A stretch of 64,000 nucleotides of DNA. It comes from Leptodactylus fallax. Taxonomy: Eukaryota > Chordata > Amphibia > Anura > Leptodactylidae. The notes beneath the pieces are model-generated. The model was not told where the DNA came from. It did not search any database and was given only the letters and a program-made list of their open reading frames with translations. How positions within the stretch are numbered: position 1 is the first letter of the stretch; each line of letters opens with the position of its first letter. The position numbers and the translations under genes were made by a program. This document shows positions 1 to 54,374 of the stretch, piece after piece. The stretch spans positions 3,751,001-3,815,000 of the forward strand of contig CAMRHE010000063.1 of assembly GCA_947044405.1 (NCBI GenBank). Reading direction: 5' to 3'.

Positions 1-28
1 TATATATATATATATATATATATATATA
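1..28. repeat. (TA)n microsatellite at the window edge
   Basis: Perfect TA dinucleotide run, truncated by the start of the window. Confidence 0.9.
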
Positions 29-250
29 AGAACTGTCAACAGCAGGTAACCTGCTTGTTGACAGTTTCCACCTAGCAACAGCACTTTTTTTTTTTTTTAT
101 AAACAGTGCAGAGAAAAAACTGCATATACTGAATAAAAAAAAAACTAGATTGGCTGATAATAGTTACCACAAAAAGTAAATGTTCAGTATAATCTGTAGT
201 ATTGGATTCTTCGTGATCTTAGGGAAAACAATAACAAAAAAAGTTCAATG

Positions 251-708
251 TCAAAGGGAATCTCTCAGGTCAATCTGGCACACTAAACCATCCACAGGTA
301 TTTATAGACCTGGGGTTTAGTGTCCCAAATCGCCCTGTTGTAATGCAATCCACAGGCGCATTAAAAATAAAAAACCTTTATACTTACCTAGATAAGGGTC
401 CGATGTATGCTGTCTGGTGAGAACAGTCCAGCGCCTGCGCTGTTCTTCAGTGAAGCCAAAGATGGACACCCCGGCTTCACTGTGTAATTGCGGGGCATGC
501 GCACTGAAGCTGAGGTCTACTCCTCTGGCTTCGTTGAAGAACTGCGCAGGCGCGGGGAGTACAGCGGCCAGGTGAGTATAAAGCTTTTTTATTTTTAATG
601 CGGACATGGATTGCATTACAACAGGGTGATTTGGGACACTAAACCCCAGGTCCATATGGACGAGTGGGTGGTTTAGTGACCCAAATTGCCCTGACAGATT
701 CCCTTTAA
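251..708. mobile_element. Palindromic TTAA-type MITE
   Basis: Long imperfect inverted arms. AAAGGGAATCTCTCAGG at the left pairs with the right end TGACAGATTCCCTTT, and the pairing extends through the GGTTTAGTGTCCCAAAT block and the TGCAATCC and TTTTTATTTTTAATGC blocks. The right end has an intact TTAA; the left is TCAA. No coding capacity. Ends of this kind resemble the T2-type MITEs described in frogs; that assignment is inference. Confidence 0.75.
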
Positions 709-863
709 AATCCTAATATAATTTGTATTACATAGGTGTATGTAAATTCTATCTCCATTTTCCAAACCACCAGTACCTGGTTTACAATGAATAAAGAAAG
801 GAGAGGTAGTGAAATAAATAATGCCTGTACTATAATGTGACATCAGAAGCCTTACATGAACAC

Positions 864-1342
864 TTAAAGTGTAAGTAAACTTTTATTTATTTTTTTCATA
901 AATCCATAGTGCAGATGAAGGAAACAAATTTTACAATATAATTCACTAAAGAAAAGTATCTGTGTCTTTATTACTCCTGTCTTTACTTCTTATCTGAGTG
1001 ATTTCAGCCCATACTCAGTTTACAAAGGAGTCTATAGAGATGGGGGGAGGAGAGAGATAGAGATAGGAGGTGTCTACATCATTAAATGAGTTGTTTCTGT
1101 AAAAAAAAAAAAAGGCTGGATAGTAATTCCTGATAATACAGCTGTGTTGTGAAAAAGAACTGTCTCTCTATAGTGAGAATGTCTCCTTTTCCGCCCCTCT
1201 CCACAGACTTCTATTATACAGACTTGATCAGAACAAGGCAAATAATTGAAGAAATAGAAACCTTTCCTTAATAAAGTATATCACAAAGTTTGTTCTCTTT
1301 ACCTGTACTATGGATTTATGAAAAAAGTTTACTTACACTTCA
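864..1342. mobile_element. Palindromic TTAA-type MITE
   Basis: The left end TTAAAGTGTAAGTAAACTTT is mirrored at 1324-1342 (AAAGTTTACTTACACTTCA). The arms continue through the TTTTTCATAAATCCATAG block. The interior resembles 18430-18640, a second diverged member of the family. Confidence 0.72.
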
Positions 1343-4205
1343 AAAGAAAATACAGCTCAGTATCAATGTGTCTTGCTTGAAAACGCGATTAACAGCATAC
1401 AACTTGGCCGCTGGGGACACGCTACTTGACAACCTACTATAGTTGTTAGGCAGTGATCCCATAGAAATCAGTGATGTCTGTGACACATAGCTGATGCGGG
1501 ACTCCACCTAAATTTAGCTGTAAAAAAACAGCAGCTTTACCTGCTTTCAGTGTAGTGCAGTTATCCTTGAGGTAAAGAAATAATCCAAGATAGACTGGTT
1601 GCTATGGATGTGCTGTTTGACCAAGGTAATGGATCCCTAACAACCAGTCTGTTTAAGACCCATAAGAGAAAAGGCCAAAGAGAGTCAAGTCACCCAATCC
1701 CTATTTTATCCTGTATTACTTAGATCTTTCTTTTAGGTTAGGAACCTCTGTATAGACACCAGAGCATGTTAGGGTCAGTTTACCAAACTTATCTGTATGG
1801 ACACAACCTATAAACCTGTAGAAATAGTAATATACATATTCTATACATATCCTATTCATACAAGCAACCTGAAAACAATATCCTCCATGTCATGCATGCA
1901 GTGGCTTTACAGAAAAGGGTGTGTAATGGACAAACATGTACATGAGGTATCAAATACAACAATTTCTGGCCATTACATGACTTACATCCTGCAATTGTAT
2001 CAGAGTCAGCAGGTTGTGGACAGTTTGGCTTTCCCAGTATTCACCCTTTAACCTCTGTACAAGTATATGGACTTTGCTGCATGGAGATTGCCAGGTTATT
2101 ACCTCCCAAGATGGTCCCGGTGTTGATAGCAGCTGACCCAGCGGGCCAAGAGATGCTGCTGTAAAGCACCAGAGGTCAGGCAAAAGAATGGTCAAATTTA
2201 GGCAGCTGGTCAGAGCAGGCTGCAGAGGTTCAGAAGTCAGGTACAAGCAGGTGGTCAGGACAGGTAGCAAGGGTTCAGAGATTAGGTTTAAGCTAAAGGT
2301 CAGACATGACTAACAGACACAAAGGAAACAGTAGACAGGAATGTAGTTAGGGACAAGCCAAGGGTCAATACTCAGGTGAGGATATGTCAGGTAAAAGGTA
2401 AACCTTTAAGCAAATCTAGCTTAATGCTCAGGCATCAAGAAAGTGCTGAGAATGCTTTTATAGAGTATGGCCACCAGGTATTACTGATGAGTTACTGAAT
2501 TACTGAAGAGTATGCTGGCCCTTTAAGAAACAGAAACAGCTGGTGTGCACACCCTACTGGCGCCACTAGAAGAACAAGAGGAGTGAAAGGAGTACCCCTA
2601 TCAGAAGTTAGAAGGTGCCGGATGAGGGGAGTGAACAAATGAGGTAAGACAGAGGGGAACTGCTGCCAGGAGAAGCAGTGTTCTGGTAGAAGCGCACCTC
2701 TAGCGTTACAATTTATCAGCAATTTCTCCTCTCTGGCCTCTATTTCTACAGTGATCATAAATTTTCCCTGAACCCAGAATGGGCAGAGATGATCTGCTAG
2801 GATGTCTATCATACACTGCTCCAGTATCACTTTGCAGCACATCCTCAGGAGCAGCAGCAGCATGGAGAGCATTATACAGCAGTACTGAGCAGTACAGCTA
2901 TGAATTCAGCTATGGGTCATAGAGGTAAAACACTTACTAGAAGCAGCAGCTTCCTCTTCTTTTTTTCCCTACTACAGCGCCACCCAAAGACTTTTATGGG
3001 CTGCAGATGTAACTTGATCTCTCAGTATACAGACTTCTGTAAACAGATTTTATTACTATATTCAGAGAGAATCATCAGTGCTGGAGGCAGAGCAAGGATA
3101 AAAAAATGGGGGAGAAAGAGGAGGAAAGATTACAAAGTTTCTTATCTTTGCTTGTGGTATTGGGGAAAATTTATACTCTTTAGGTACCAATTTTGGCAAC
3201 TAAAATTATTTTCCATATAAAACCAAAACAAAATATAACTAACCACATCTGCTAACATTATTCCTATGATATACATTGTTGGCTCAATCTGAGTTCTTGA
3301 TATTTATATATGCTGGTGAGAATTTTGTACTACTTTTCCTTACAGGCCCTAAATGTCATCTTTCATGGTCACCTCTGTATAGTACCAATGTTGGACTGGT
3401 CCATCAGCATACCAGAGGATTCTCTGGTGGGCCCAGGCTCTAACACAATAATGGTCCAGCAAAAGGCACCCAAATTTAAAGTGTACTACGGTCTATTTCC
3501 TAGGTGTTGTTGGAAGGTATGCCCCCAGAATACTTTAACCAGTGGGCCAAAGGAACCTCAGCATGATACATTAAAAAGCAATAGTATTTATCAATCTAAC
3601 AAAAACTTAAAATACACCTGCCTAGACTTTTTCTTTTTGTCACACAGGCTTTGAGTTTAAGGGTGCGTTCACACGGATTCTGCCACAAAACTAGTTCCAA
3701 ATTCCATCCAGAATCCAGGAATGGACCCTTCTTTTTTCAGGAAGCTGCTTGATCTTGGTGCAGATTCCGCCACGCAAATAGGCGCCCAAAAACCAAAGCT
3801 CTGTTTCGAAACTCTGTCACAGGATCCGCAGGTTTGAAATTTAGAGAGGAATCGGAGACAAAAGACGGAATCTGACTAGGACTCAAGATCATACCTAGAC
3901 GGTGAATATGGGGAGGGTCGGGTATGACGGTTACCACCACTGTCTCTACTACTAGGCAGTACTGGCTAAATTGTGTAAGTAATATATATCCAATAACGCA
4001 GGATAGAAAAATGAAGGCTTTCTAAATTCTTGTACTAAAGTCTGCTACATAATGTCGTCACAAATCCAAAATTGAGAAACCCTTTTCATTGTAGAAATTT
4101 TTGCTATTCAAAAATAATACACAAGTGATGGCTAAAATCTAACATGTTATAAAGTGCAAGAGTGCCTGCTGGACACTACAGCGGGGAAATGGTAAGCAGC
4201 TCAGT
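1343..4205. other. Intergenic sequence downstream of LONRF
   Basis: No exon-like frame is supported. 2120-2560 has the style of an old dispersed repeat: many AGGTCAG-like words, then CCCTTTAAGAAACAG before a GC-richer CACACCCTACTGGCGCC. 3381-3560 is related to 25141-25290 and 61022-61165, where it shares the words ATAATGGTCC or GACCATTATT and TCTATTTCCTAGG. 3661-3720 is one end of the GTTCACAC-type repeat. The remainder shows nothing I can name. Confidence 0.5.
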
Positions 4206-4211
4206 TTTATT
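4206..4211 (-). terminator. Candidate poly(A) signal for the LONRF gene
   Basis: The minus strand reads AATAAA here, about 550 bp past the stop codon, with no better copy nearer the stop. The stretch 4212-4764 would then be the 3' UTR. No transcript evidence is available, and AATAAA is common by chance in AT-rich DNA. Confidence 0.35.
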
Positions 4212-4764
4212 CCATAGTAGCGCCAAGCTTCACAAATATCCATTCCCTTCTACTAGCAATGCTTGGCTTACTTTGCCTGGAAACAAGTCTTATAGATAAA
4301 CCGAGGATAAATATAGAACAACTAAGTATAGAAGTACTTAAATCAAGCAAAAGGCAGCGTAAAAGTATATTACAATCACTCGGCAGAAGATTGGCCACTG
4401 ATTTATAGGCAGTAAGAGTGCACTGGAAAGGAGAATAAAATGGCCTCAGAGTTCGGTGACCTGGTGATGCTTGAGGACGGTTAAAAAAAAAAAAAATTTA
4501 AAAAATCGAAAAGGCCAAAAGGTAAAATTTTCACATTTTTTTCCATTGAGCAGATTGATCATCAATGGTGATGTGAAGGAGAAGAGATGACATCATATCT
4601 GAAGAATGACATCTTTGTATCGTTCATAAAAATCCAGTAGGTACTACTGGTAGCGCAATGAATCACAAGTGACAGCAAAAGAGCCCAGTAAGCACCAAAA
4701 TCCCTTATTACTATAATGGACGGAGGTTTTTTTGGTTTCTTAGGAGGATGATGACGAATGTTTC

Positions 4765-47447
<42,683 letters not shown>

Positions 47448-47477
47448 GGTGCTGCAAAATATCCAAAAAAGAAATCC

Positions 47478-47504
47478 TCAGTTAGCAAGGTAGCCAGGGT
47501 GCAT
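47478..47504 (-). other. Short upstream ORF in the likely 5' UTR
   Basis: If the 5' UTR is continuous with exon 1, an upstream ATG opens an 8-codon frame that ends in TGA 30 bp before the main start. Its context (AAGATGC) is weaker than that of the main start. If the AG just before CACCATGG is used as a splice acceptor, this frame is removed from the mRNA. Confidence 0.35.
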
Positions 47505-47739
47505 CTTGGTTGAGCAGCTGGTGAGTGGCACTAGCATGCAATACAAAGAACAGCTGACTGTCAACCAGATGTGGGCAGGACAAGTGCTGAGAGAGTTATA
47601 GCCTGCACTGCAAAAAAATAAAAGCAGCTAAGGCAGGCAGCACATATAGGGTACAGCACAGTGCCCCTGCCCGGTGCCACACAGGGCACCAAGGAAATAA
47701 CCCAAAGCAATGCCACAGTCATGTAACATGTGCAGCTGC

Positions 47740-47830
47740 ATTACATAAAGTCTGCGGTCACATGACGCGCCCGGCGCCTTCCTATTGGCTGAGGCGCGGC
47801 TCCCTGCCCTTGTTGTGAAACAGCCGGGAG
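47740..47830 (-). promoter_or_regulatory. CpG-rich candidate promoter with CCAAT box and M-box
   Basis: The stretch is locally rich in CpG (GACGCGCCCGGCGCC, GAGGCGCGGC) in an otherwise AT-rich, CpG-poor window. On the minus strand it has a CCAAT box (47784-47788) and, just downstream, the symmetric M-box/E-box GTCACATGAC at 47757-47766. It lies about 300-380 bp upstream of the LONRF start codon, a normal place for a TATA-less promoter. The transcription start is not determined. Confidence 0.55.
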
Positions 47831-48119
47831 TCTGTGTTTCATAATGGTCACATAACCGAGGGGAGGAGGGGATGTGAGGGGAGATAGGTGACAGCTACAC
47901 GGGGAGCCTGAGGGACAATATTACACACACACCGTTATAGTGTGATATATAACTTACTGGGGGCCCATAGGTGCTCTCATTGTATTCACTGTCAATTTTA
48001 TAAGGTGTTTTCTGTCAAATACCTGACCAAAATGGAAATATCACCTTAATATATGAGTCCATACACATATTCCCTGGTTAGAAGTGATTTAGTAACTTAC
48101 ATAGTTACAATCAGCATAT

Positions 48120-49355
48120 CTGCTCCTAGAAAAGCTGGGTGTCGTGGCAACCAATATGGCCACCAGCTGCTTAATGTCACATCTGGCTAGATATACGGAG
48201 CAGGGCGTGTATTATGGCAAAATTTAGATAGTTATACAGGAACGGGCGTATATCGCAGCAAAACTTAATAGTTCAAAACTGCAATGACGGCCATTTTGAT
48301 AATGAAAAAGTTTTTGCGTGACAACCAAAAGGCCGCACCTACTAAATGTCCCATCTGACTAGTGGTACAGCAGTGAGTGTGTATTGCGGCAAAACTGCCG
48401 CTAATGACAGCCTTTTGATACTCAGTGTGACAACAAATATGGGCGCTGGTTTTTTAATGTCCCAGCTGGCTATTAGCACTGGGGGCGGCAAAACGGGGGG
48501 AGTGGTACAGCGGTGAGCAATTTTTTGCAGTACGATGTGCAACCAAATGGCCGCTAGCTAGAAATGACCCTCTGGCTGGCCAGGAGTGCGTATTGTGGAA
48601 ACTTGCTCAGAGCGGCAATGACGGACATTTTGATAATCACTCAGATTTCCCAGTAACTGACGTGGCCGCTGTCTACTTGTCACATCTGGCTAGTTATATA
48701 GAGCTGGCTGTGTATAGGAGCAAAATTTAGCTAGGTATAAAGCAATGGGTGTGTATCAAAGCAAAACTTGCCAGTTTATGGAGCTGTAATGATATCACTC
48801 AGCTTTCCTAGTAATCAACATGCCAACCAATATGGCCGCTTACTACTAAATGTCACATCTGGCTAGTTATATAGTACTGGGTGTGTATTGTGGAAAAACT
48901 TGGCAGTTCAAAGTCTTATTGATGCCATTTTGCTAATCACCCAGCTTTCCCAGTAGCAGATATGACACCCAAAATGGCCACTAGCTTCTGAATGTCACAT
49001 CTGACTAGAATGGAAGTTCAGAGCCATAATGACGGCCATTTTGCTAATCACCCAGCTTTCCTGGATCAGATATGACAACCAATAGGGCCACGAGATATTG
49101 AGCATTACATCTGGCTAATTATATATTACTGAGTGTGTATTGCAGCAAAACTTGGCAGTTCAGAGTCGTAACCATGGACATTTTAATCATGACAAAGCTT
49201 TTGCAATAACCAATGTAACAACCAAGATGACCGCTGGCTACTAAATGTCCCGTCTGGCTAGTGATACAGCATTGGGTGTGCATCGCTGCAAAACTTTCTC
49301 GGAACCGTAGTGACAGCTATTTTAATAATCACTCAGCTTTCCCGGTAAAAGATAT
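48120..49355 (+). repeat. Degenerate tandem array, about 145-bp unit, eight to nine copies
   Basis: Each unit follows the order GACAACCAATATGGCCGC, CTACTAAATGTCACATCTGG, CTAGTTATATAG, GGGTGTGTATTG, GGCAAAACTTGGCAGTTC, TAATGACGGCCATTTTGATA, ATCACCCAGCTTTCCCAGTA. Copies differ by many substitutions and deletions, so the array is old. It starts about 300 bp upstream of the CpG-rich LONRF promoter. No coding frame. Confidence 0.88.
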
Positions 49356-49511
49356 AATAAGTAATCCCTGAATCAAAGTTTCATGGTAAAAGCGGGGGTT
49401 CAGCTATTTCCATGCTCCCATTTAATTCTATAATGATGGACAGTGAAACTTTGCTCAGGGCCCCTCATTATCGTCAATGTTGGGGGTCCCGGAGGTTGGA
49501 GCACCACTGCT

Positions 49512-49819
49512 TGAAGGGGTGTTCTGGTAACTATCAATTCTCATAGGGGATTACTTCAGAACCTACTGCTGGTATCCCCAGTGATCTTGAGAACAGGGGT
49601 CCTGTGTTCCCTACATGAGCAGAGTAGCAGGTCACACATGTACTCTATAGGACTGACAGAGGCAGCTGAATACAGCATAGACTTGTCTCCATCAGTACCA
49701 AAGTACCCATTCTCATGACAGGTGGGGGTCCTAGAAGTCAGACCCCCCCACTGATCAGACACTTATGCTCTATGCTGTGGATGGGAGATTAGTTCTAGTT
49801 ACCAGAATACCCCTATAAG
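49512..49819. mobile_element. Palindromic MITE (AAGGGGTGTTCTGGTAACTA ends)
   Basis: The left TTGAAGGGGTGTTCTGGTAAC is mirrored by GTTACCAGAATACCCCTATAA. Inner GAACAGGGGTCC... and the GACCCCCCCACTGATC block have the usual arrangement of this frog repeat class. Confidence 0.7.
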
Positions 49820-49827
49820 GGTAAATT

Positions 49828-50135
49828 CATACTTCAGAAAATAAAGAGGCGGACATCTGTCGCAGATTCCTTCTCCATTTTCCACCCTGCGTTGGAATGC
49901 ATTCGATTTCCGCCACTAATTAGGCCAAGATAATTGGACCTAATCATCGGGGAGTATCGCTCCGTGGAATCCGTGGCGGGATCGAGCAGGACGCTTGTTT
50001 TTTCAGCCTCCTGCTCCGATCTGTGCATTCCATTGAACACAATGGGAGGCAGAATCAGGGTGGAATCTGCTGTTGATTTCGGGGGGTGAATTTACGTCAA
50101 AATCAGCGGCAGAGTCCACCGTGTGAACGATCCCT
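49828..50135. repeat. GTTCACAC-type repeat
   Basis: Begins AAATTCATACTTCAGAAAA and ends CCACCGTGTGAACGATCCC, with CGCAGATTCC and GGAATCTGC words facing each other. Confidence 0.55.
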
Positions 50136-50287
50136 AAAGGGCCTTTCCAGACTTGGTAATCGATGACCTATCTTTAAAGGGATTATCCAGGATTTACGGA
50201 TCTATGGTCAGAAGGCTGGGAAAGGTGAAAAATAAAACATTTTTCACGATAGGTCATCAATAGATAAGTCCTTGGAAACCCCTTTAA
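50133..50287. mobile_element. Small MITE with a second one nested inside
   Basis: The outer ends TAAAGGGCCTTTCCAGACTT and AAGTCCTTGGAAACCCCTTTAA are joined to GATGACCTATC and GATAGGTCATC. Between those words sits TTTAAAGGGATTATCCAGGAT, the start of another MITE type. Confidence 0.55.
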
Positions 50288-52040
50288 TAAGTCTGACTGA
50301 CAGATTATCAATGTAAGACTTTCCTTTAAGATTTAGTTTGTAGCCCCAGTTCATTATATGGTCATGTCAAAGTGTAGTGTCTGGTAGGAGCCCCTTCTGG
50401 CCTCCAGATACTGAGACACGGCCTCCATTGGTAGATGTACCTTTTTTGCTGTAGTCAACTACACTATTCTATACAGAGGCATCCACTGAAAAAAACATAG
50501 ACTGCCTGGTTTGTGGTGTAACATGGGAGACTATGGGATACAGCCGCCACAGTCAGATACATCGGTTGTAGGTACATGATGGGAAATCTTCTGAATTATC
50601 AGATCAGTAAATACTGGATCTTGTCTATGATCTGAATGATTTTTACCCATCTCTTTTCTGATTCATTAAAACCTTCCTCTACAATGGTAAATTCCTATTG
50701 TTGAGGAGCGATTGTGTTGTTACCATGGAGGCGAGGGTTATCAGCATTCAGGTCTGATATCGCTTGTCTCTACCCCATTGTTCCTACATTACAAGTAATC
50801 TTCCAAAAACCGCTGTGAATGATAAATGTAATACAATCCAGGATCGGTATTGTGTATGTCATACCAAATAGGGTAAAACATTACATAAAATCTTTCTAGA
50901 TGTAGCTCACCTTCATTATTAGACACTATTCGCAATGCAGTTTGCGTCGAGGGACTAGACAGGGAGGATTTTTGATGGACATCTCAGGCATATACTCCCC
51001 ATAGGCTCCCATGTTAAATGCATATGCCAAAAGATCAGCGGCATAACTTGAAGCTCGTGGGCCCCTATGCAAAATCTGTCCATTACAAATGCAGCATTAA
51101 TAGACCCTTACCTATAAAGGAACATTAGGCTGTATTGACATTGGGTGTTTGGTTATAGCTACAATAAGTGGGTTTTGTACACAGAAATGATACAGCTCCA
51201 TAACAAAACCCAAAATGCACCCAATTTAGAGCTTTGTCAAATATGCTACACATGAATCCAAGAAAAGATTTGTAGAAACAGTGATTGGGCTACGTCTGGG
51301 TATTGCAGGCCTGCCCAATTCACTTGAGCGGGTATAACCTGCAATACCAAACCCAGTCCATATATAAGGGTGGTGCTGTTTCTGAAAAAAAGGCAGATTG
51401 TTTTTATTTTTTATAGTCTTGGACAACCCCTTTAACTTTTTATTTTTAAATACAAAATTGTGGGTAATAATTTCATAATATATCTGTATATGGGGCTTTT
51501 CTTTCTTGTACCATGGGTGTTCACATGGTACAAATACACGTCAGAAAAATGATGTATTTGCAGTGGGATCCATGGCAGAAATGCAAGAGTAAAGCTATAT
51601 TCACACAACCGATGAGTAAAATGACTGTGAAAACAGAACATCTTTCACCACTGGTTTACATCCAAGGGGGTCTTGTAGACTCAATACTATTGAGGGATTT
51701 GGGAATAATGGTAAAAATAGGACATAAAAGGCCTATTTTTGACAGTCCATCAGAAAATCAGTCCCATTCACATTCACATTTGGTCCCCATTCACATGAAC
51801 TGATTTTTATGCAGCCGTGTAACAGCCGTTACAAAAACAGCCGTCACATAGCGGTGAAAGTTGTTTGTGTGAATAGAACTTAAAGGGGTTGTGCCATCAA
51901 AGTCACTTAGTAGCGTCAGCCCAGTGGGGGTTAATGCCCAGTCAGCTGCTTGATATTTCTAGTGAGCTTGATAAAACAGGGCAATAAAGAATGTGCTCAA
52001 CCCTGAGTGCAGGTGAGATCCTGTGAGGGGCAATCCTCCC

Positions 52041-52081
52041 CTGAGGATAGCCCCCTCCGTATAGTTGGGACATGAAACGCG
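52041..52081 (+). ncRNA. Hammerhead-ribozyme-like core, isolated remnant
   Basis: CTGAGGA at 52041-52047 fits the CUGANGA box and GAAACGCG at 52074-52081 fits the GAAA box, 26 nt apart. The spacer can form only a weak stem (CCC with GGG). Its word order resembles the terminal region of frog Penelope-type elements. Likely a dead copy. Confidence 0.35.
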
Positions 52082-52310
52082 TTGGTAGAAGGAGTTAACT
52101 TGATAGGCAACATACAGGGAGAGCTCCTGGTTTTGTTGCCGTTATGGTTGTAGTTTATGTTTATCCCTCGTTGAAAAATCTATAAAATGCCACAAAAACA
52201 GACACCATAGAAAGTAACCAGGGCAGAAATATAGTTTTCATTAAATATTATATTTTTTTATTTTATTTATGAGATAGATAGATTGTATATACATACAGCA
52301 GCTATTACAT

Positions 52311-52313
<3 letters not shown>

Positions 52314-52348
<35 letters not shown>
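52314..52348. repeat. (TA)n microsatellite
   Basis: Uninterrupted TA run in an AT-rich stretch. Confidence 0.9.
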
Positions 52349-52350
<2 letters not shown>

Positions 52351-52584
52351 TATTATAAAGTATTGACTTGCTTGCCTTAGTTGGCCTGTGTTACATCATT
52401 CACTTAGTCCTGCATTACTTGCTCTTGGCTCACACCATTTTGTTTGACCCTCCCCATAATTGCCAGTACATTACCCATAATAGCTGTATTATTATATTAT
52501 ATTTGAGGTTATCATGACAAGTTTAGAAGCTAAATCCTAACATAGTTGGAGTAAACACCAAGCTGTATAACACAAAGGATAAGG

Positions 52585-53942
52585 CAGGGTTCACACTACC
52601 GTTGGAGTCCGTTATGAAGGTGTCCGTTAAAAAAAAAACAACGGACACCTATCATAACGGACACTAACTGATGTTAGCATCAGGTAGTGTCCGTTTTTTA
52701 AAGAGGATCTTTCATGTCACATACCGCTAGAAAGCCGACAGCGCACTGAATTCAGCGCACTGCCGGCTTTCCTGGTATGTGCCCCGGGGCTGGAGATATC
52801 GGCGGTGTAAGTTACATGTTTTACTGTTTGAAGGGCGCTGCGAGGAACTCCCTCCCTGACACTTCTCTTCGTTCATAGACTTGTACTGAGGGGGCGTTCC
52901 TCACAGCTCAGCGTCATCACCGGGCAGTAAGGAACGCCCCCTCTGACAGTACAGGGCTATAGACCAGTACAGAGAGAGGGGGCGTTCCTCACAGCCCGGC
53001 GATGACGCTCAGCTGTGAGGAACGCCCCCCTCAGTACAGCGCTATGGACGAATGAGAAGTGTCAGGGAGGGCGTTCCTCTGACAGTACAGGGCTATAGAC
53101 CAGTACAGAGAGAGGGGGCGTTCCTCACAGCCCGGCGATGACGCTCAGCTGTGAGGAACGCCCCCTCAGTACAGCGCTATGGACGAATGAGAAGTGTCAG
53201 GGAGGGCGTTCCTCTGACAGTACAGGGCTATAGACCAGTACAGAGAGAGGGGCCGTTCCAGGGGGGCCTCACAGCCCAGCGATGACGCTCAAGCTGTGAG
53301 AACCCCCCCCCCCAAAAAAGTCTATGAACGAAGAGAAGTGTCAGGGAGGGAGTTCCTCGCAGCGCCCTTCTAACAGTAAAACATGTAATTTATACCGCTG
53401 ATATCTCCAGCCCCGGGGCACATACCGGGAAAGCTGGCAGTGCGCTGAATTCAGCGCGCTGTCGGCTTTCTAGCGGTATGTAAAACCGCATGTGCCTGAG
53501 GACACGAAATGTCCTCTTTAACACTGTTAGTTTTTTGTTTTTTTTTTTGTTTCTCCTTTCTGAGCATGCGCAGGGAAAGTAAACGGACATAAAATAACGG
53601 ACAGTAACTGATGGCTATCAGTTACTGTCCGTTATAAGTCCGTTACCCATAGACTTCAATGTTAAAAAATAACGGACATTTGCTGTCTGTCAAGAATCCG
53701 TTTTTTTTCAAACGGACAAAAAATCCTGCATGTAGGATTTTTTGTCTGCGAAAAAATAACGGACTTCTGACGGATTGGGTGTAAACGGACACAAACGGAC
53801 ACAATATAAAAACCCATTGAAATGAATGGAAATTTTAACGGATTACTGACGGTTCAAGTAGTGTCTGTTGCTAAAATCTTATAACGGACAATAGCAACGG
53901 ACACTACTGATGGACACCAACGGTAGTGTGAACGCTCCCTAA
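52585..53942. mobile_element. GTTCACAC-type element interrupted by a MITE
   Basis: The left end GGTTCACACTACCGTTGGAG and right end CACCAACGGTAGTGTGAACG are inverse to each other. The word AACGGACA or its complement occurs many times in both arms. The arm is interrupted at 52698 by a complete TTAA-type MITE and resumes at 53522. Removing the insert rejoins a palindrome of about 530 bp. Confidence 0.78.
52698..53521. mobile_element. TTAA-type MITE (AGAGGA-C/T-CTTTCATG family), expanded copy 4
   Basis: Both TTAA ends are intact (52698-52701 and 53518-53521). The arms mirror over AAAGCCGACAGCGCACTGAA and CCCCGGGGCTGGAGATATC. The core has a tandem repeat of about 136 bp (anchors CTGACAGTACAGGGCTATAG at 52943, 53079 and 53214), making this copy 824 bp against about 250 bp for short members. 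Confidence 0.85.
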
Positions 53943-54374
53943 AACAGATCAGACCATTGTTAGTGGCGGTGACTGCATAAGAAGTGGAGCAGTTGCATAA
54001 AATGTATTTTAGATTAGATATACAGGGACAATGCGATGAATGTTACATATTAGATTATTATATAATCAAATGAAAGGATTGAGAGCCTCATTTTCTTCAA
54101 ACCAATATATTCCTTGCTAATAATAAGCACATGGCTTTATTGGGCGGGGTGCCTAAATCTCAGGATCATAGAATTTTTGGGGGGTTTTGTTTAACAGGGG
54201 TTGTATAAGATTAAGCCTGCGTTCACATGAATGTTAGCTGAAACATTTGGAAATTTTTCATGGCCGTTTTGTGGGGCACTCGTTTTCACGGATTCCTCAT
54301 AGATATTAGTCTGTCAAGTGATCCCTGAAAATGGGTAAAAATAGGACATGACCGACGTCGTGTCAATGTAGGCT

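Noticed and set aside
2900..3654. Two plus-strand frames of about 110 codons in the downstream flank
   Set aside because: No recognisable domain, composition like the surrounding repeats, no convincing splice or promoter context.
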